From: Acidaminococcaceae bacterium
GTDB taxonomy: Bacteria > Bacillota > Negativicutes > Acidaminococcales > Acidaminococcaceae
Length of the DNA: 13,720 nt
Assembly (NCBI GenBank): GCA_003512125.1
Contig: DOSQ01000193.1
Location: 1-13,720, forward strand
Direction: 5' to 3'
Positions 5,792 to 13,611 of the stretch are shown one piece after another. The notes under the pieces were generated by a model that made no database searches, was not told where the DNA came from, and was given only the letters and a program-made list of their open reading frames with translations. Made by a program: the position numbers and the translations under genes. Position 1 is the first letter of the stretch, and each line of letters opens with the position of its first letter.

Positions 5792-7129
5792 TTACAGTGT
5801 GGAACAACGGATACTAACCTGCTCCAACGCCTGCAGCGCCCGCTGGGACAACAGTTCATTCCGGAATCTTCTTTTGCGTACCCGTTTCTCCAGGGCTGGC
5901 ATAATACCGTAATTCACGTTCATCGGCTGGAAATCCGTTATGGCCGGATTGCTGATATAATGGGCCAGGGCTCCCATGGCCGTAATGTCAGGAAAATCAA
6001 CAGGCGGCAGCCCTTTCAGCGCACAGACAGCCTGAATTCCCGTCATCAGGCCGGAAGCTGCCGACTCCACATACCCTTCCACCCCGGTCATCTGTCCGGC
6101 AAAAAAGAATCTCGGGTCTGTCCGGAGCCGGAAATCTGCATTCAGCAATCGGGGGGAATTCAGATATGTATTTTTGTGCATCACGCCGTAACGCACAAAC
6201 TCCGCATTCTCCAGGCCGGGAATCATCCGGAATACGCGTTTCTGTTCAGGCCATTTCAGATGGGTCTGGAAACCCACCAGATTGTACAGGGTACCCGCTG
6301 CGTTATCCTGTCGCAGCTGCACCACCGCATACGCCTCTTTTCCGTTGCGGGGATCGCGCAGCCCGATTGGCTTCAGCGGGCCGAACCGCATGGTATCTTC
6401 GCCCCGGTATGCCATCTCTTCAATCGGCATGCATCCTTCAAACACGTTGTGCTCAAAATCTTTAATTTCAGCCGTTTCCGCGGACTTCAGCGCTTCATAA
6501 AACGCAAGATACTCTTCTTTTGTATAGAAAGGACAGTTAAGATACGCTGCCTCCCCCTTATCATAACGGGATGCACGGTAAATGATATCGTAATCCAGGG
6601 AATCACTTTCCACAATGGGAGCTGCCGCATCAAAGAAATGCAGATATTCTGCCCTGATGATGCGTTGAATGGCCTCGCTCAGCGCAGGAGAAGTCAGCGG
6701 GCCGCTGGCAAAAATCACCAGCCCCTCCAGATTCTCCGGCTCTGTCACTTCTTCTTCCACTACCGTAACCAGAGGATGTTCCCGGATAAAACCGGTCACG
6801 GCCCTGGCAAACAGTTCCCTGTCTACTGCCAGGGCGCCGCCCGCCGGCACCTGGTTAGTGTCAGCCGCCTTCATAATAAGTGAATCGAGCCGCCGCATTT
6901 CTTCTTTCAGAAGACCTACAGCATTTTCCACGTTACCGGCCCGGAAGGAATTGCTGCAGACCAGTTCCGCAAAATATTCGGTTTTATGGGCAGGACTTGA
7001 TTTTCCCGGACGCATTTCATGCAGAATGACCGGGATGCCCCGCTTTACAATCTGCCAGGTTGCTTCACTGCCGGCAAGTCCTGCGCCGATCACATGTACC
7101 GGCAGGCTCGGATAAATTGCTTCTGTCAT
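5792..7129 (-). CDS. trmFO: Methylenetetrahydrofolate-tRNA (uracil-54-C5)-methyltransferase TrmFO
   Basis: The flavoprotein makes ribothymidine at U54 in the T-loop of tRNA, using methylene-THF as carbon donor and FADH2 as reductant. Numbering is from the GTG frame of 446 residues. The N-terminal FAD-binding GAGLAGSE is at 16-23 and HEMRP at 38-42. LVCSNSFRA (58-66) contains C59 and FEGCMPIEEMA (231-241) contains C234; these correspond to the catalytic cysteine pair of the B. subtilis enzyme. The second FAD motif AGQMTGVEGYVESAASG spans 345-361. The GTG at 7130-7132 would leave only 3 bases to the Shine-Dalgarno AGGAG (7136-7140). The adjacent ATG at 7127-7129, with 6 bases between, is the better start (445 residues). 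It follows topA by 39 bases and is very likely co-transcribed with it, as in Bacillus and many other Firmicutes. Confidence 0.96.
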   Translation of the reverse strand: MTEAIYPSLPVHVIGAGLAGSEATWQIVKRGIPVILHEMRPGKSSPAHKTEYFAELVCSNSFRAGNVENAVGLLKEEMRRLDSLIMKAADTNQVPAGGALAVDRELFARAVTGFIREHPLVTVVEEEVTEPENLEGLVIFASGPLTSPALSEAIQRIIRAEYLHFFDAAAPIVESDSLDYDIIYRASRYDKGEAAYLNCPFYTKEEYLAFYEALKSAETAEIKDFEHNVFEGCMPIEEMAYRGEDTMRFGPLKPIGLRDPRNGKEAYAVVQLRQDNAAGTLYNLVGFQTHLKWPEQKRVFRMIPGLENAEFVRYGVMHKNTYLNSPRLLNADFRLRTDPRFFFAGQMTGVEGYVESAASGLMTGIQAVCALKGLPPVDFPDITAMGALAHYISNPAITDFQPMNVNYGIMPALEKRVRKRRFRNELLSQRALQALEQVSIRCSTL

Positions 7130-7168
7130 CACGTTCTCCTGTCAACGCATTTGTACTATACAGACACG

Positions 7169-9412
7169 TTACGCTTCCGTCTTTTTAGCGGCTGGCTTTC
7201 TGCCCCTTTTCTTTGTTCCGGTCGTTTTGGCTTTAGCCTTCCTGCCGGCTTTCTTTTTGGCCGCCGGTTTTTCTGTTTCTTCCGCGGCATCTCCTGCCAG
7301 CAACGAAGCAGTCGTCACCTTTTTCCTGCGACCCACACGCTTAGGCGCGGCATTCGTGCATTCCGGATCAGAGCAGAAGTATTTCACTTTCCCATTCCCT
7401 TCTACCCGTTCCAGCAGCTGTTTGCCGCAGACCGGGCAGGGTTTGTCGGTAGGCTTATCCCAGGAGGTAAACTCGCAGACAGGATAATGTTCACAGCCAT
7501 AGAACACACGGCCTGTCTTTGTTCTGCGCTGTGTTACCTCGCCCCCGCAGTTCGGGCAGGGTACGCCTATCTTTACCAGCAGCGGTTTGGTATTATGGCA
7601 CTGGGGGAAACCGGAGCAGGCCTGGAACTTGCCAAAGCGCCCCTCCCGGATGACCATATCCTTGCCGCACAACTCACATTTTTCACCGCTTAACTCCAAC
7701 GGAGGCGGATCTTTCGGGATCACCCTGTCCGCTTCTTCCAGCAGCTGTTCAAAAGGTTTATAGAAATCTGCCAGCGTCTTTTCCTTATCGACCTGATGGG
7801 CTGCAATGGCATCCAGTTCATTTTCCATACGGGCAGAATACGGAATATTGATGATATCACCGAAATGGCCTGTCAGCATATCTGCCACTTTGACACCCAG
7901 TTCTGTAGCCATTAGTTTTTTGCCTTCCCGCGCTACATAGCCCCGGGTCTGGATCGTCTGGATAATAGGAGAATACGTAGAAGGACGTCCGATGCCTTCT
8001 TCTTCCATTTTCTTAACCAGGGATGCTTCTGTATAATGCGCCGGCGGTTCGGTGAAATGCTGTTCACCGGGCAGCACTTTATATAAGGTCAGTACGGTGC
8101 CGGATTTAATAAACGGAACCTCTGCCTGCTTCTCTGCATTCAGTTCTTTCTTATCCGCCAGACGCAGATGGCCGTCAAAAGTCATGACCGAGCCGGTGGC
8201 TTTCAATTCATAAGCCCCGGCCGCAATGGTCAGCGTTGTCTGTTCGTACACCGCCGGTGTCATCTGGCTCGCTATGGTACGGTCCCAGATCAGTTTGTAA
8301 AGCCGGAACTGCTCTTTTGTCAGATACGGTTCCACTTCGGAGGGAGTCCGTGTAACGGACGTAGGACGGATTGCTTCGTGGGCATCCTGCGCGTTGCTCT
8401 TGTTACTGAAAACATTCGGTTTTTCCGGGCAGTATTCCCCGCCGAAAAGCTGTGTGACCAGTTCGCGGGTTGCTGTCACAGCCTCGTCCGCCAGCCTGGT
8501 GGAGTCTGTTCTCATGTAAGTAATAAGACCGGCAGAGCTTTTGCCGACGCTAACGCCTTCATACAGCTGCTGGGCCACCATCATCGTACGACGGGTCGTG
8601 AAATTCAGCTTATGGGACGCTTCCTGCTGCAACGTGCTGGTGGTAAAAGGCGGTAACGCCCGGCGGGAAACCGTTTTACGGAACGCTGCTTCCACCTTAT
8701 AGCTCGCCTGTTTCAGATCATTTTCTACTGCCAATGCTTCCTGGGCGTTATGAACTTCCAGTTTCACGCCGTTCTTCTTGCTTGCTTCTGCTTCAAAAAG
8801 AGGAGCTTTCGCCTCTTCACGCAGTTTTGTTTTGATGGTCCAGAACTCTTCCGGTACGAATTCGGCAATGGCCTTATCCCTGTCTGCAATGATCTTGACC
8901 GCTACAGACTGCACGCGGCCCGCGCTTAATCCTTTACGTACTTTGCGCCACAGCAGCGGGCTCAGTTTGTAACCGACAAGGCGGTCGATGATACGGCGGG
9001 TCTGCTGGGCATCTACCATTGCCATATTGATGGAACGGGGATGCTTTAACGCTTCCTTCACCGCACCGGATGTAATTTCATGAAACTCGATCCGGCAGGG
9101 GGATTTATCATCCAGACCCAGAATATGGGCCAGATGCCAGCTGATGGCTTCCCCTTCCCGGTCAGGGTCAGTTGCCAGATACACTTTATCCGCCTTGGCT
9201 GCTTCCGCCTTTAACTCGCGGATCAGGTCTCCCTTGCCACGGATATTGATATACTTTGGTGTGAAATCATGCTCCACATCCACGCCCAGCGTGCTCTTGG
9301 GCAGGTCACGCAAATGACCCATGGACGCCTTTACCGCATAATTTTTTCCCAAAAATTTAGTGATCGTCTTTGACTTGGTCGGTGATTCCACAATGATAAG
9401 ATTCTTTTTCAT
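7169..9412 (-). CDS. topA: DNA topoisomerase I (type IA) with three zinc ribbons and a basic tail
   Basis: The 747-residue enzyme relaxes negative supercoils by single-strand passage. The TOPRIM domain has E9 in VESPTK and the DxDxE set D82, D84, E86 in TDPDREGEA. The core has LSAGRVQSVA (162-171) and the active-site tyrosine Y299 in GLITYMRTDSTRL, followed by AHEAIRPT (344-351) and IGRPSTY (474-480). Three CxxC-type zinc ribbons follow, with cysteines 579/582/599/605, 619/622/640/646 and 659/662/680/685. The protein ends in about 35 residues rich in Lys, Arg and Ala (from about 713), resembling a histone H1-like tail. The ATG at 9410-9412 has GGGAGG (9417-9422) 4 bases upstream. The neighbours dprA upstream and trmFO downstream match the standard Firmicute order. 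Confidence 0.97.
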   Translation of the reverse strand: MKKNLIIVESPTKSKTITKFLGKNYAVKASMGHLRDLPKSTLGVDVEHDFTPKYINIRGKGDLIRELKAEAAKADKVYLATDPDREGEAISWHLAHILGLDDKSPCRIEFHEITSGAVKEALKHPRSINMAMVDAQQTRRIIDRLVGYKLSPLLWRKVRKGLSAGRVQSVAVKIIADRDKAIAEFVPEEFWTIKTKLREEAKAPLFEAEASKKNGVKLEVHNAQEALAVENDLKQASYKVEAAFRKTVSRRALPPFTTSTLQQEASHKLNFTTRRTMMVAQQLYEGVSVGKSSAGLITYMRTDSTRLADEAVTATRELVTQLFGGEYCPEKPNVFSNKSNAQDAHEAIRPTSVTRTPSEVEPYLTKEQFRLYKLIWDRTIASQMTPAVYEQTTLTIAAGAYELKATGSVMTFDGHLRLADKKELNAEKQAEVPFIKSGTVLTLYKVLPGEQHFTEPPAHYTEASLVKKMEEEGIGRPSTYSPIIQTIQTRGYVAREGKKLMATELGVKVADMLTGHFGDIINIPYSARMENELDAIAAHQVDKEKTLADFYKPFEQLLEEADRVIPKDPPPLELSGEKCELCGKDMVIREGRFGKFQACSGFPQCHNTKPLLVKIGVPCPNCGGEVTQRRTKTGRVFYGCEHYPVCEFTSWDKPTDKPCPVCGKQLLERVEGNGKVKYFCSDPECTNAAPKRVGRRKKVTTASLLAGDAAEETEKPAAKKKAGRKAKAKTTGTKKRGRKPAAKKTEA

Positions 9413-9446
9413 ATATCCTCCCGTAAAAAATTTGGGTAATGACCAT

Positions 9447-9473
9447 TTTATACAGAATCAGCCTGACGGCTGA
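9447..9473 (-). promoter_or_regulatory. Possible topA promoter and small hairpin in the dprA-topA gap
   Basis: On the - strand a TATAAA -10-like element (9447-9452) lies just past a 6-bp hairpin formed by TCAGCC (9458-9463) and GGCTGA (9468-9473) with loop TGAC on the + strand. The -35 is poor (about TTTCAG at 17 bases). The hairpin lacks a T-tract, so it is not a convincing dprA terminator. The 155-base gap is large enough for topA to have its own supercoiling-responsive promoter, but the support is weak. Confidence 0.28.
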
Positions 9474-9567
9474 AACAGCTAACTCGCACGTGCTTTATAC
9501 TCACGTTTTATTTAAGGAAAACACGGATTGATCCGCAGGCACGCTGTCCGGCGCTTTTCGCGGGCCG

Positions 9568-10674
9568 TCAGGTGCAAAGATAGCGTTGCCCGGAATCCAT
9601 CTGTACTAACCCCATCAGCTGCAGTTCCAGCAGCAGGACGCTGGCCTCTCCAACGCCAAAACCGGTGGCTTTCACCAGTTGTTCCAGCGTCTGCGGCCCC
9701 CGGGTCAGCAGGTCCAGTATCTTTTGCTGCTCTTCGGAGCATTTGCCCAGCGGCGCAGCGCTGTTAAGTCCCGCAAACAGATTGGAATGGGCACTTCCGC
9801 ATAATTCCGGGAAAACCTCCTCCAGAATATCCTCTGGGGAATCAACCAGACGCGCCCCCGCCTTGATCAGCCTGTGGGGGCCGGCGCTTTTATCCGTAAA
9901 GATGTTGCCGGGAATGCAGAACACCTCGCGTCCCTCATCCATGGCAAACTCTGCCGTGATCAGCGCCCCACTCCGCTTCGCAGCCTGTACCAGCACAATA
10001 CCCTGGCAGATTCCGCTGATGATCCGGTTGCGTTCCGGAAAACGAAACCGATCCGGCTGTGTTCCGGGCGGATACTCTGAGATAAGCGCGCCGTTTGCTT
10101 CGATTTCCTCAAACAGCTTACGGTTCTCAGGCGGATAAACAATATCCGGACCGCAGCCCAATACTGCTACCGTCTTTCCCCCGCCCTGCAGCGCCCCTTC
10201 ATGGGAAGCTGTATCGATTCCTTTCGCGCCCCCGCTGACAACCGCCACACTGGCCGTTGCCAGCGCCCTGCCAAAACAGGCCGCTGCCTTTTTTCCGTAG
10301 GCGTCGGCCATACGGGAGCCTACCATACCTATACTGTACCGGCAGTCCGGCAGTGTTCCTTTCACATACAAAACGGCCGGCGGGCGCTGAATCCGCTTTA
10401 AGCGCTCCGGATAAGCGGAACTGCCAACAGGAACAACCGAAATATGCAACTTCTCACACTGCTCCTGCAACAGTTCCGGAAGCTTTCTGTTCTTCCTGTT
10501 GCATTCAACAAATTTTACAGTACGTTCCGGTGAAAGGATTCCCGTAGCGAGAATGTCCGCTTCCTCCGCCTCATACAGATCCTGTGGGCTGCCAAAAGAC
10601 CTGACCAGCGCAAGCAAATGCGCCGTATCAATTCCTTTGGCAGCTCCCAGCGCAGCCCAGTAAAAACGTTCCAT
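9568..10674 (-). CDS. dprA: DNA-processing protein DprA (Smf)
   Basis: The 368-residue protein binds incoming single-stranded DNA and loads RecA during natural transformation. It has a SAM/HhH-like N-terminal region (1-65), then the extended Rossmann fold with MVGSR (117-121), VSGGAKGIDTASHEGAL (146-162), FPERNRIISG (212-221), KRSGALITAEFA (233-244) and FCIPGNI (252-258). A C-terminal winged-helix domain (about 312-368) is typical of longer Firmicute DprA proteins. The ATG at 10672-10674 is preceded by GAGG about 7 bases upstream. A promoter candidate lies at 10743-10772. It is the first gene of the dprA-topA-trmFO series. No comEC, comEA or other uptake gene is in the window, so competence itself is not demonstrated; DprA is widespread in non-competent bacteria too. 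Confidence 0.95.
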   Translation of the reverse strand: MERFYWAALGAAKGIDTAHLLALVRSFGSPQDLYEAEEADILATGILSPERTVKFVECNRKNRKLPELLQEQCEKLHISVVPVGSSAYPERLKRIQRPPAVLYVKGTLPDCRYSIGMVGSRMADAYGKKAAACFGRALATASVAVVSGGAKGIDTASHEGALQGGGKTVAVLGCGPDIVYPPENRKLFEEIEANGALISEYPPGTQPDRFRFPERNRIISGICQGIVLVQAAKRSGALITAEFAMDEGREVFCIPGNIFTDKSAGPHRLIKAGARLVDSPEDILEEVFPELCGSAHSNLFAGLNSAAPLGKCSEEQQKILDLLTRGPQTLEQLVKATGFGVGEASVLLLELQLMGLVQMDSGQRYLCT

Positions 10675-10742
10675 TAAACCGCCTCTTTTCTTAAATTTGG
10701 GTGCCCTTACATGCCCTGTTCAATTTTCAGTGTTACTTTATA

Positions 10743-10772
10743 TACATAGCACAACGGATGTCATAAAGTCAA
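10743..10772 (-). promoter_or_regulatory. Candidate extended -10 promoter of dprA
   Basis: TTGACT (10767-10772, 5/6 match to -35) and TATGTA (10743-10748) are separated by 18 bases on the - strand. TG precedes the -10 by one base, giving an extended -10 of the form TGnTAT. The leader to the dprA ATG at 10674 would be about 60 bases. Confidence 0.45.
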
Positions 10773-10828
10773 TGTGTTTTTCATTTTTTCTTCATTAAAT
10801 AGTAAAAAAACTGTAAAATATCCGGAAT

Positions 10829-10877
10829 AAAAAAAGCATCAGCAAAACAGCGGGAATACGGGTGGGAATCAGCTGTT
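10829..10877 (-). terminator. Possible terminator after the glycosyltransferase gene
   Basis: On the - strand, AACAGC (complement of 10872-10877, inside the last codons) can pair with GCTGTT (complement of 10846-10851) over a 20-base loop. Ten bases later there is a T7 run (complement of A at 10829-10835). Both the loop and the distance to the T-run are longer than usual, so termination here is plausible but not secure. Confidence 0.3.
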
Positions 10878-12122
10878 CCGCAGTTTGTCAGTGAGCTCCG
10901 CAACCCGTCCCGCCGCAGCACGGCATCCGTAACGCTGTTTCCGTGTGTTCTGCCTTTGCAACCGCTCCGGAAGGGAAACCTTCCTCTCACGTTCCAGATA
11001 ATCATCCAACTGCCGGATATCCGTTACTGCCGCAGCTCCATACTCCTGTTGGAAAAATGCCGTGTTTCCCTGCTCCTGCCCGGGAAGAGGATGATAGATC
11101 AAAATATTTGCTCCGCACTCCAGGCATTCCGCAAGAGAGACCCCGCCGGCTTTGGTAATGACCACATCCGCCGCCTGCATGAGCTGCGGCATTTCGTCGG
11201 TAAAGCCAAGTACCGTCAGACGGGAGATATATTTTTGATTTTGAAGTGGATCGCCATTTGCAGGAACCTCAGCGGCCCCGGTCGCTTCCGTTCCCCCCTG
11301 CGTGCCGGGAAAAGCCTCCCGCATCGCTTCCAGTTTCTTACGCAATCCTTCGTTGTGCCCGGTAACCGCCACTACATAAATATCTTTAAACTTTTCGTTT
11401 TGCAGGCTCCACACAATCTCTTCCATGGGCAGCATACCGCCACCTCCGCCTGCCAGCAGGCAGACAAAGGCATCGGCAGGCCAGTCGTACCTGTTGCGCG
11501 TTTCCTGACGTACTGCCGCAATTTCCTGTTTTTCCGTAAACCTGCCGCGCACCGGAATGCCCCAGCCATAAAGTGCCGGCAGCGTGTTAGAATGTCCTGC
11601 TGCAGAATCAATCTGTCCGAACAGTTTTTCATCCGCCACAAAATACGCGTCCACCCCCGGACACACAAGCCAGCGGTGCACGGTGAAATCCGTCACCACA
11701 ACCCCCAGCCACAGGCTGGTGTCATATTTCTGTTTATACATTGAAAGAATTCCCGTAGGCGTAGCATGGGTACTGAATACGGCATCGGGTTTTACCTCTT
11801 CGATAAATGGTTTGCCCAGACGCAGCAACATTCCGTTGATCAGGTTGCGCATCCATAAAGAACCGCCTCCCTGATTGCTCCAGCGGTAGGATAAAGCGTA
11901 CAGCCAGGGACAAACAGCCAGGACGGTTTCATAAAATTTCAGAAACGCCTTCCCGATGAATGACGGGAAAAAATCAAATACGTTCCCCTGCACCACTTCC
12001 ACGTTTTCCAGGCAAAGCAACGCTTCCTCCAGCGCAGCGGCAGCCATCCGGTGACCACTGCCAATAGGGGCGGAAAGGATCAGTATCTTCAGTTTTTTAT
12101 TTCTGTTTACGTTATTGTCCAT
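10869..12122 (-). CDS. GT28-type diacylglycerol glycosyltransferase (MGDG synthase/UgtP-like)
   Basis: The 417-residue protein has the architecture of the monogalactosyl-diacylglycerol synthase and processive diacylglycerol glucosyltransferase family, a GT-B fold related to MurG. The N-terminal lobe opens with KILILSAPIGSGHRMAA (12-28) and includes FSTHATPTGIL (116-126) and VVTDFTVHRWLV (142-153). The C-terminal nucleotide-sugar lobe has GGGGGML (225-231), GFTDEMPQLM (306-315), TKAGGVSLAECL (323-334) and HPLPGQEQGNTAFF (344-357). It would be a peripheral membrane enzyme transferring sugar from a UDP-sugar to diacylglycerol, making glycolipid or the anchor of lipoteichoic acid. Whether glucose or galactose is used is not evident. 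Residues about 272-296 are a Gly/Ala/Thr-rich insert. The ATG at 12120-12122 has only a weak upstream purine stretch. It is divergent from hydF. Confidence 0.85.
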   Translation of the reverse strand: MDNNVNRNKKLKILILSAPIGSGHRMAAAALEEALLCLENVEVVQGNVFDFFPSFIGKAFLKFYETVLAVCPWLYALSYRWSNQGGGSLWMRNLINGMLLRLGKPFIEEVKPDAVFSTHATPTGILSMYKQKYDTSLWLGVVVTDFTVHRWLVCPGVDAYFVADEKLFGQIDSAAGHSNTLPALYGWGIPVRGRFTEKQEIAAVRQETRNRYDWPADAFVCLLAGGGGGMLPMEEIVWSLQNEKFKDIYVVAVTGHNEGLRKKLEAMREAFPGTQGGTEATGAAEVPANGDPLQNQKYISRLTVLGFTDEMPQLMQAADVVITKAGGVSLAECLECGANILIYHPLPGQEQGNTAFFQQEYGAAAVTDIRQLDDYLERERKVSLPERLQRQNTRKQRYGCRAAAGRVAELTDKLRNS

Positions 12123-12138
12123 ACGCTGTCACACTCTG

Positions 12139-12166
12139 TTGCCGGTTTGTCATCTCATGGTATAAT
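12139..12166 (+). promoter_or_regulatory. Candidate hydF promoter (extended -10)
   Basis: TTGCCG (12139-12144, 4/6 match) and a perfect TATAAT (12161-12166) are separated by 16 bases. TG one base upstream of the -10 makes it an extended -10 element. The leader to the hydF ATG would be about 125 bases. A second weaker + strand pair, TTGAAG (12169-12174) and TACAAT (12191-12196), also with a 16-base spacer, lies just downstream. Confidence 0.55.
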
Positions 12167-12186
12167 AATTGAAGCAAACACGCTAT

Positions 12187-12215
12187 ACTATACAATATCC
12201 TGAAAAATAATGCAA
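12187..12215 (-). promoter_or_regulatory. Candidate promoter of the glycosyltransferase gene
   Basis: On the - strand TTGCAT (12210-12215, 3/6 match) and TATAGT (12187-12192, 5/6 match) are spaced by 17 bases. Its predicted start near 12180 gives a leader of about 58 bases. The transcript would run through the hydF promoter at 12139-12166, so the two predicted promoters face each other. Confidence 0.4.
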
Positions 12216-12298
12216 TATGCCTTTCGTATTAAATACATCAGACATTATTGTTTTCACCGACTCTTCAAAACCATAACGCAAAGGAAAAGGAGACTTTC

Positions 12299-13591
12299 AT
12301 GAGCAGTTTAAATGCAACCCCGGCAGGGGAACGGGTCCATATCGGTTTATTCGGAAAACGCAACGCAGGCAAATCCAGCCTCATCAACGCTCTGACCGGG
12401 CAGAAGCTGGCCGTGGTGGCCGACGTGCCGGGCACCACCACCGACCCGGTTTTAAAAGCCATGGAGCTGTTGCCCTTAGGCCCGGTTCTGATGATGGACA
12501 CCGCCGGCATCGACGACGCCGGGGAACTGGGACAGCTCCGCGTTCAGAAATCACTGCAGGTGTTAAACAAAACCGACATCGCCATCCTCGTCATCGACAG
12601 CACAACAGGTATTACAGACGAGGATTTGAAACTGTTGCAACGCATCGAGGACAAAGAACTGTCCTGTATCGTGGTGTTTACGAAAGCGGATGCAGTTGAC
12701 CCAAAAGCGGCAACCGTTTCAAAAAGAGATGCGGCAAAAGGCCCTGCACATAACGGCGCAGCATCATATAAGCAACCGGCAACAAAACAAAACGTCATCC
12801 CTTCCACAGTACCGCAGATTTCCGTCAGCTCCACCACAGGGCAAAACATCCGGGAACTGAAAGAACTGTTGGCCCACCTGGTTCCCCAAAAGAAAGCGCC
12901 TTTTCCCATCTGCGCCGACCTTATCAGACCGGAGGACACTGTGTTGCTGGTGACCCCCATTGACAGCGCCGCGCCCAAAGGCCGTCTCATCCTGCCCCAG
13001 CAGCAGACCATCCGCGACATCATTGACAGAGACGCTGTGGCTGTCATCACAAAGGAAAATAATGTGCGCAACGCATTGGAAAACATGAAAAAGCCGCCGG
13101 TAATGGTCATTACCGACAGTCAGGCATTCGGGAAGGTCAATCAGGCGGTACCGGAAGAAATCAAGCTTACCTCTTTTTCCATTCTGATGGCCCGTCACAA
13201 AGGCAACCTGAAGCAGGCCGTTTTGGGCGTGGCAGCACTGAAGCAGCTTCAGGAGGGAGACAATGTACTGATCTCCGAAGGCTGCACCCACCACCGCCAA
13301 TGCGGGGACATCGGCACCGAAAAGCTGCCAAAATGGATTCAGGACTTTACCGGAAAACAGTTTCACTTCTCCTGGACCAGCGGCACAGAATTCCCTGCAG
13401 ACCTGTCCATGTACAAACTGATCATCCACTGCGGCGGCTGCATGCTGAACGAGCGGGAAATGCAGTACCGGTACCGCTGCGCTGCCGACCAGAACGTGCC
13501 TATGACTAATTACGGGCTGTGTATCGCTTACACCCACGGAATCTTAAAACGGTCGCTGAGTGTGTTCCCTGATTTGGCTGAAAAATTGTAA
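12299..13591 (+). CDS. hydF: [FeFe]-hydrogenase H-cluster maturation GTPase HydF
   Basis: HydF is the scaffold that assembles the 2Fe subcluster with the radical-SAM enzymes HydE and HydG and delivers it to apo-hydrogenase. The 430-residue protein has an N-terminal Era/TrmE-like GTPase domain with P-loop GKRNAGKS (19-26), G2 threonines in PGTTT (44-48), G3 DTAG (67-70) and a G4-like TKAD (128-131). A middle dimerisation domain follows. The C-terminal cluster-binding domain carries the signature CxH (C329, H331) and HCxxC (H377, C378, C381), with 45 residues between the two histidines. Residues about 138-168 form a low-complexity insert inside the GTPase domain. The frame opens upstream at 12248, but AAAGGAG (12286-12292) places the start at ATG 12299-12301, 6 bases downstream. 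hydE, hydG and the hydrogenase are not in the window. Confidence 0.95.
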   Translation: MSSLNATPAGERVHIGLFGKRNAGKSSLINALTGQKLAVVADVPGTTTDPVLKAMELLPLGPVLMMDTAGIDDAGELGQLRVQKSLQVLNKTDIAILVIDSTTGITDEDLKLLQRIEDKELSCIVVFTKADAVDPKAATVSKRDAAKGPAHNGAASYKQPATKQNVIPSTVPQISVSSTTGQNIRELKELLAHLVPQKKAPFPICADLIRPEDTVLLVTPIDSAAPKGRLILPQQQTIRDIIDRDAVAVITKENNVRNALENMKKPPVMVITDSQAFGKVNQAVPEEIKLTSFSILMARHKGNLKQAVLGVAALKQLQEGDNVLISEGCTHHRQCGDIGTEKLPKWIQDFTGKQFHFSWTSGTEFPADLSMYKLIIHCGGCMLNEREMQYRYRCAADQNVPMTNYGLCIAYTHGILKRSLSVFPDLAEKL

Positions 13592-13611
13592 AGATTTGAA
13601 ACAATATAACT

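Noticed and set aside
5960..6883. Long + strand open frame opposite trmFO (307 codons)
   Set aside because: It lies wholly antisense to a clear trmFO, has no recognisable domain or ribosome-binding site, and its composition is that of a reverse-strand shadow.
9488..9506. ACGTG/CACGT hairpin followed by TTTTATTT between dprA and topA
   Set aside because: The stem is only 5 bp with a 9-base loop, and the T-rich tail is on the + strand, where no gene ends.
10722..10736. Possible CodY box upstream of dprA (AATTTTCAG half-site)
   Set aside because: The first nine bases match the CodY consensus perfectly, but the other half does not match at all, so it is at best a half-site.
12764..13537. 257-codon - strand open frame opposite hydF
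   Set aside because: It is fully antisense to hydF, whose conserved motifs run through the region; the translated protein shows no family signature.
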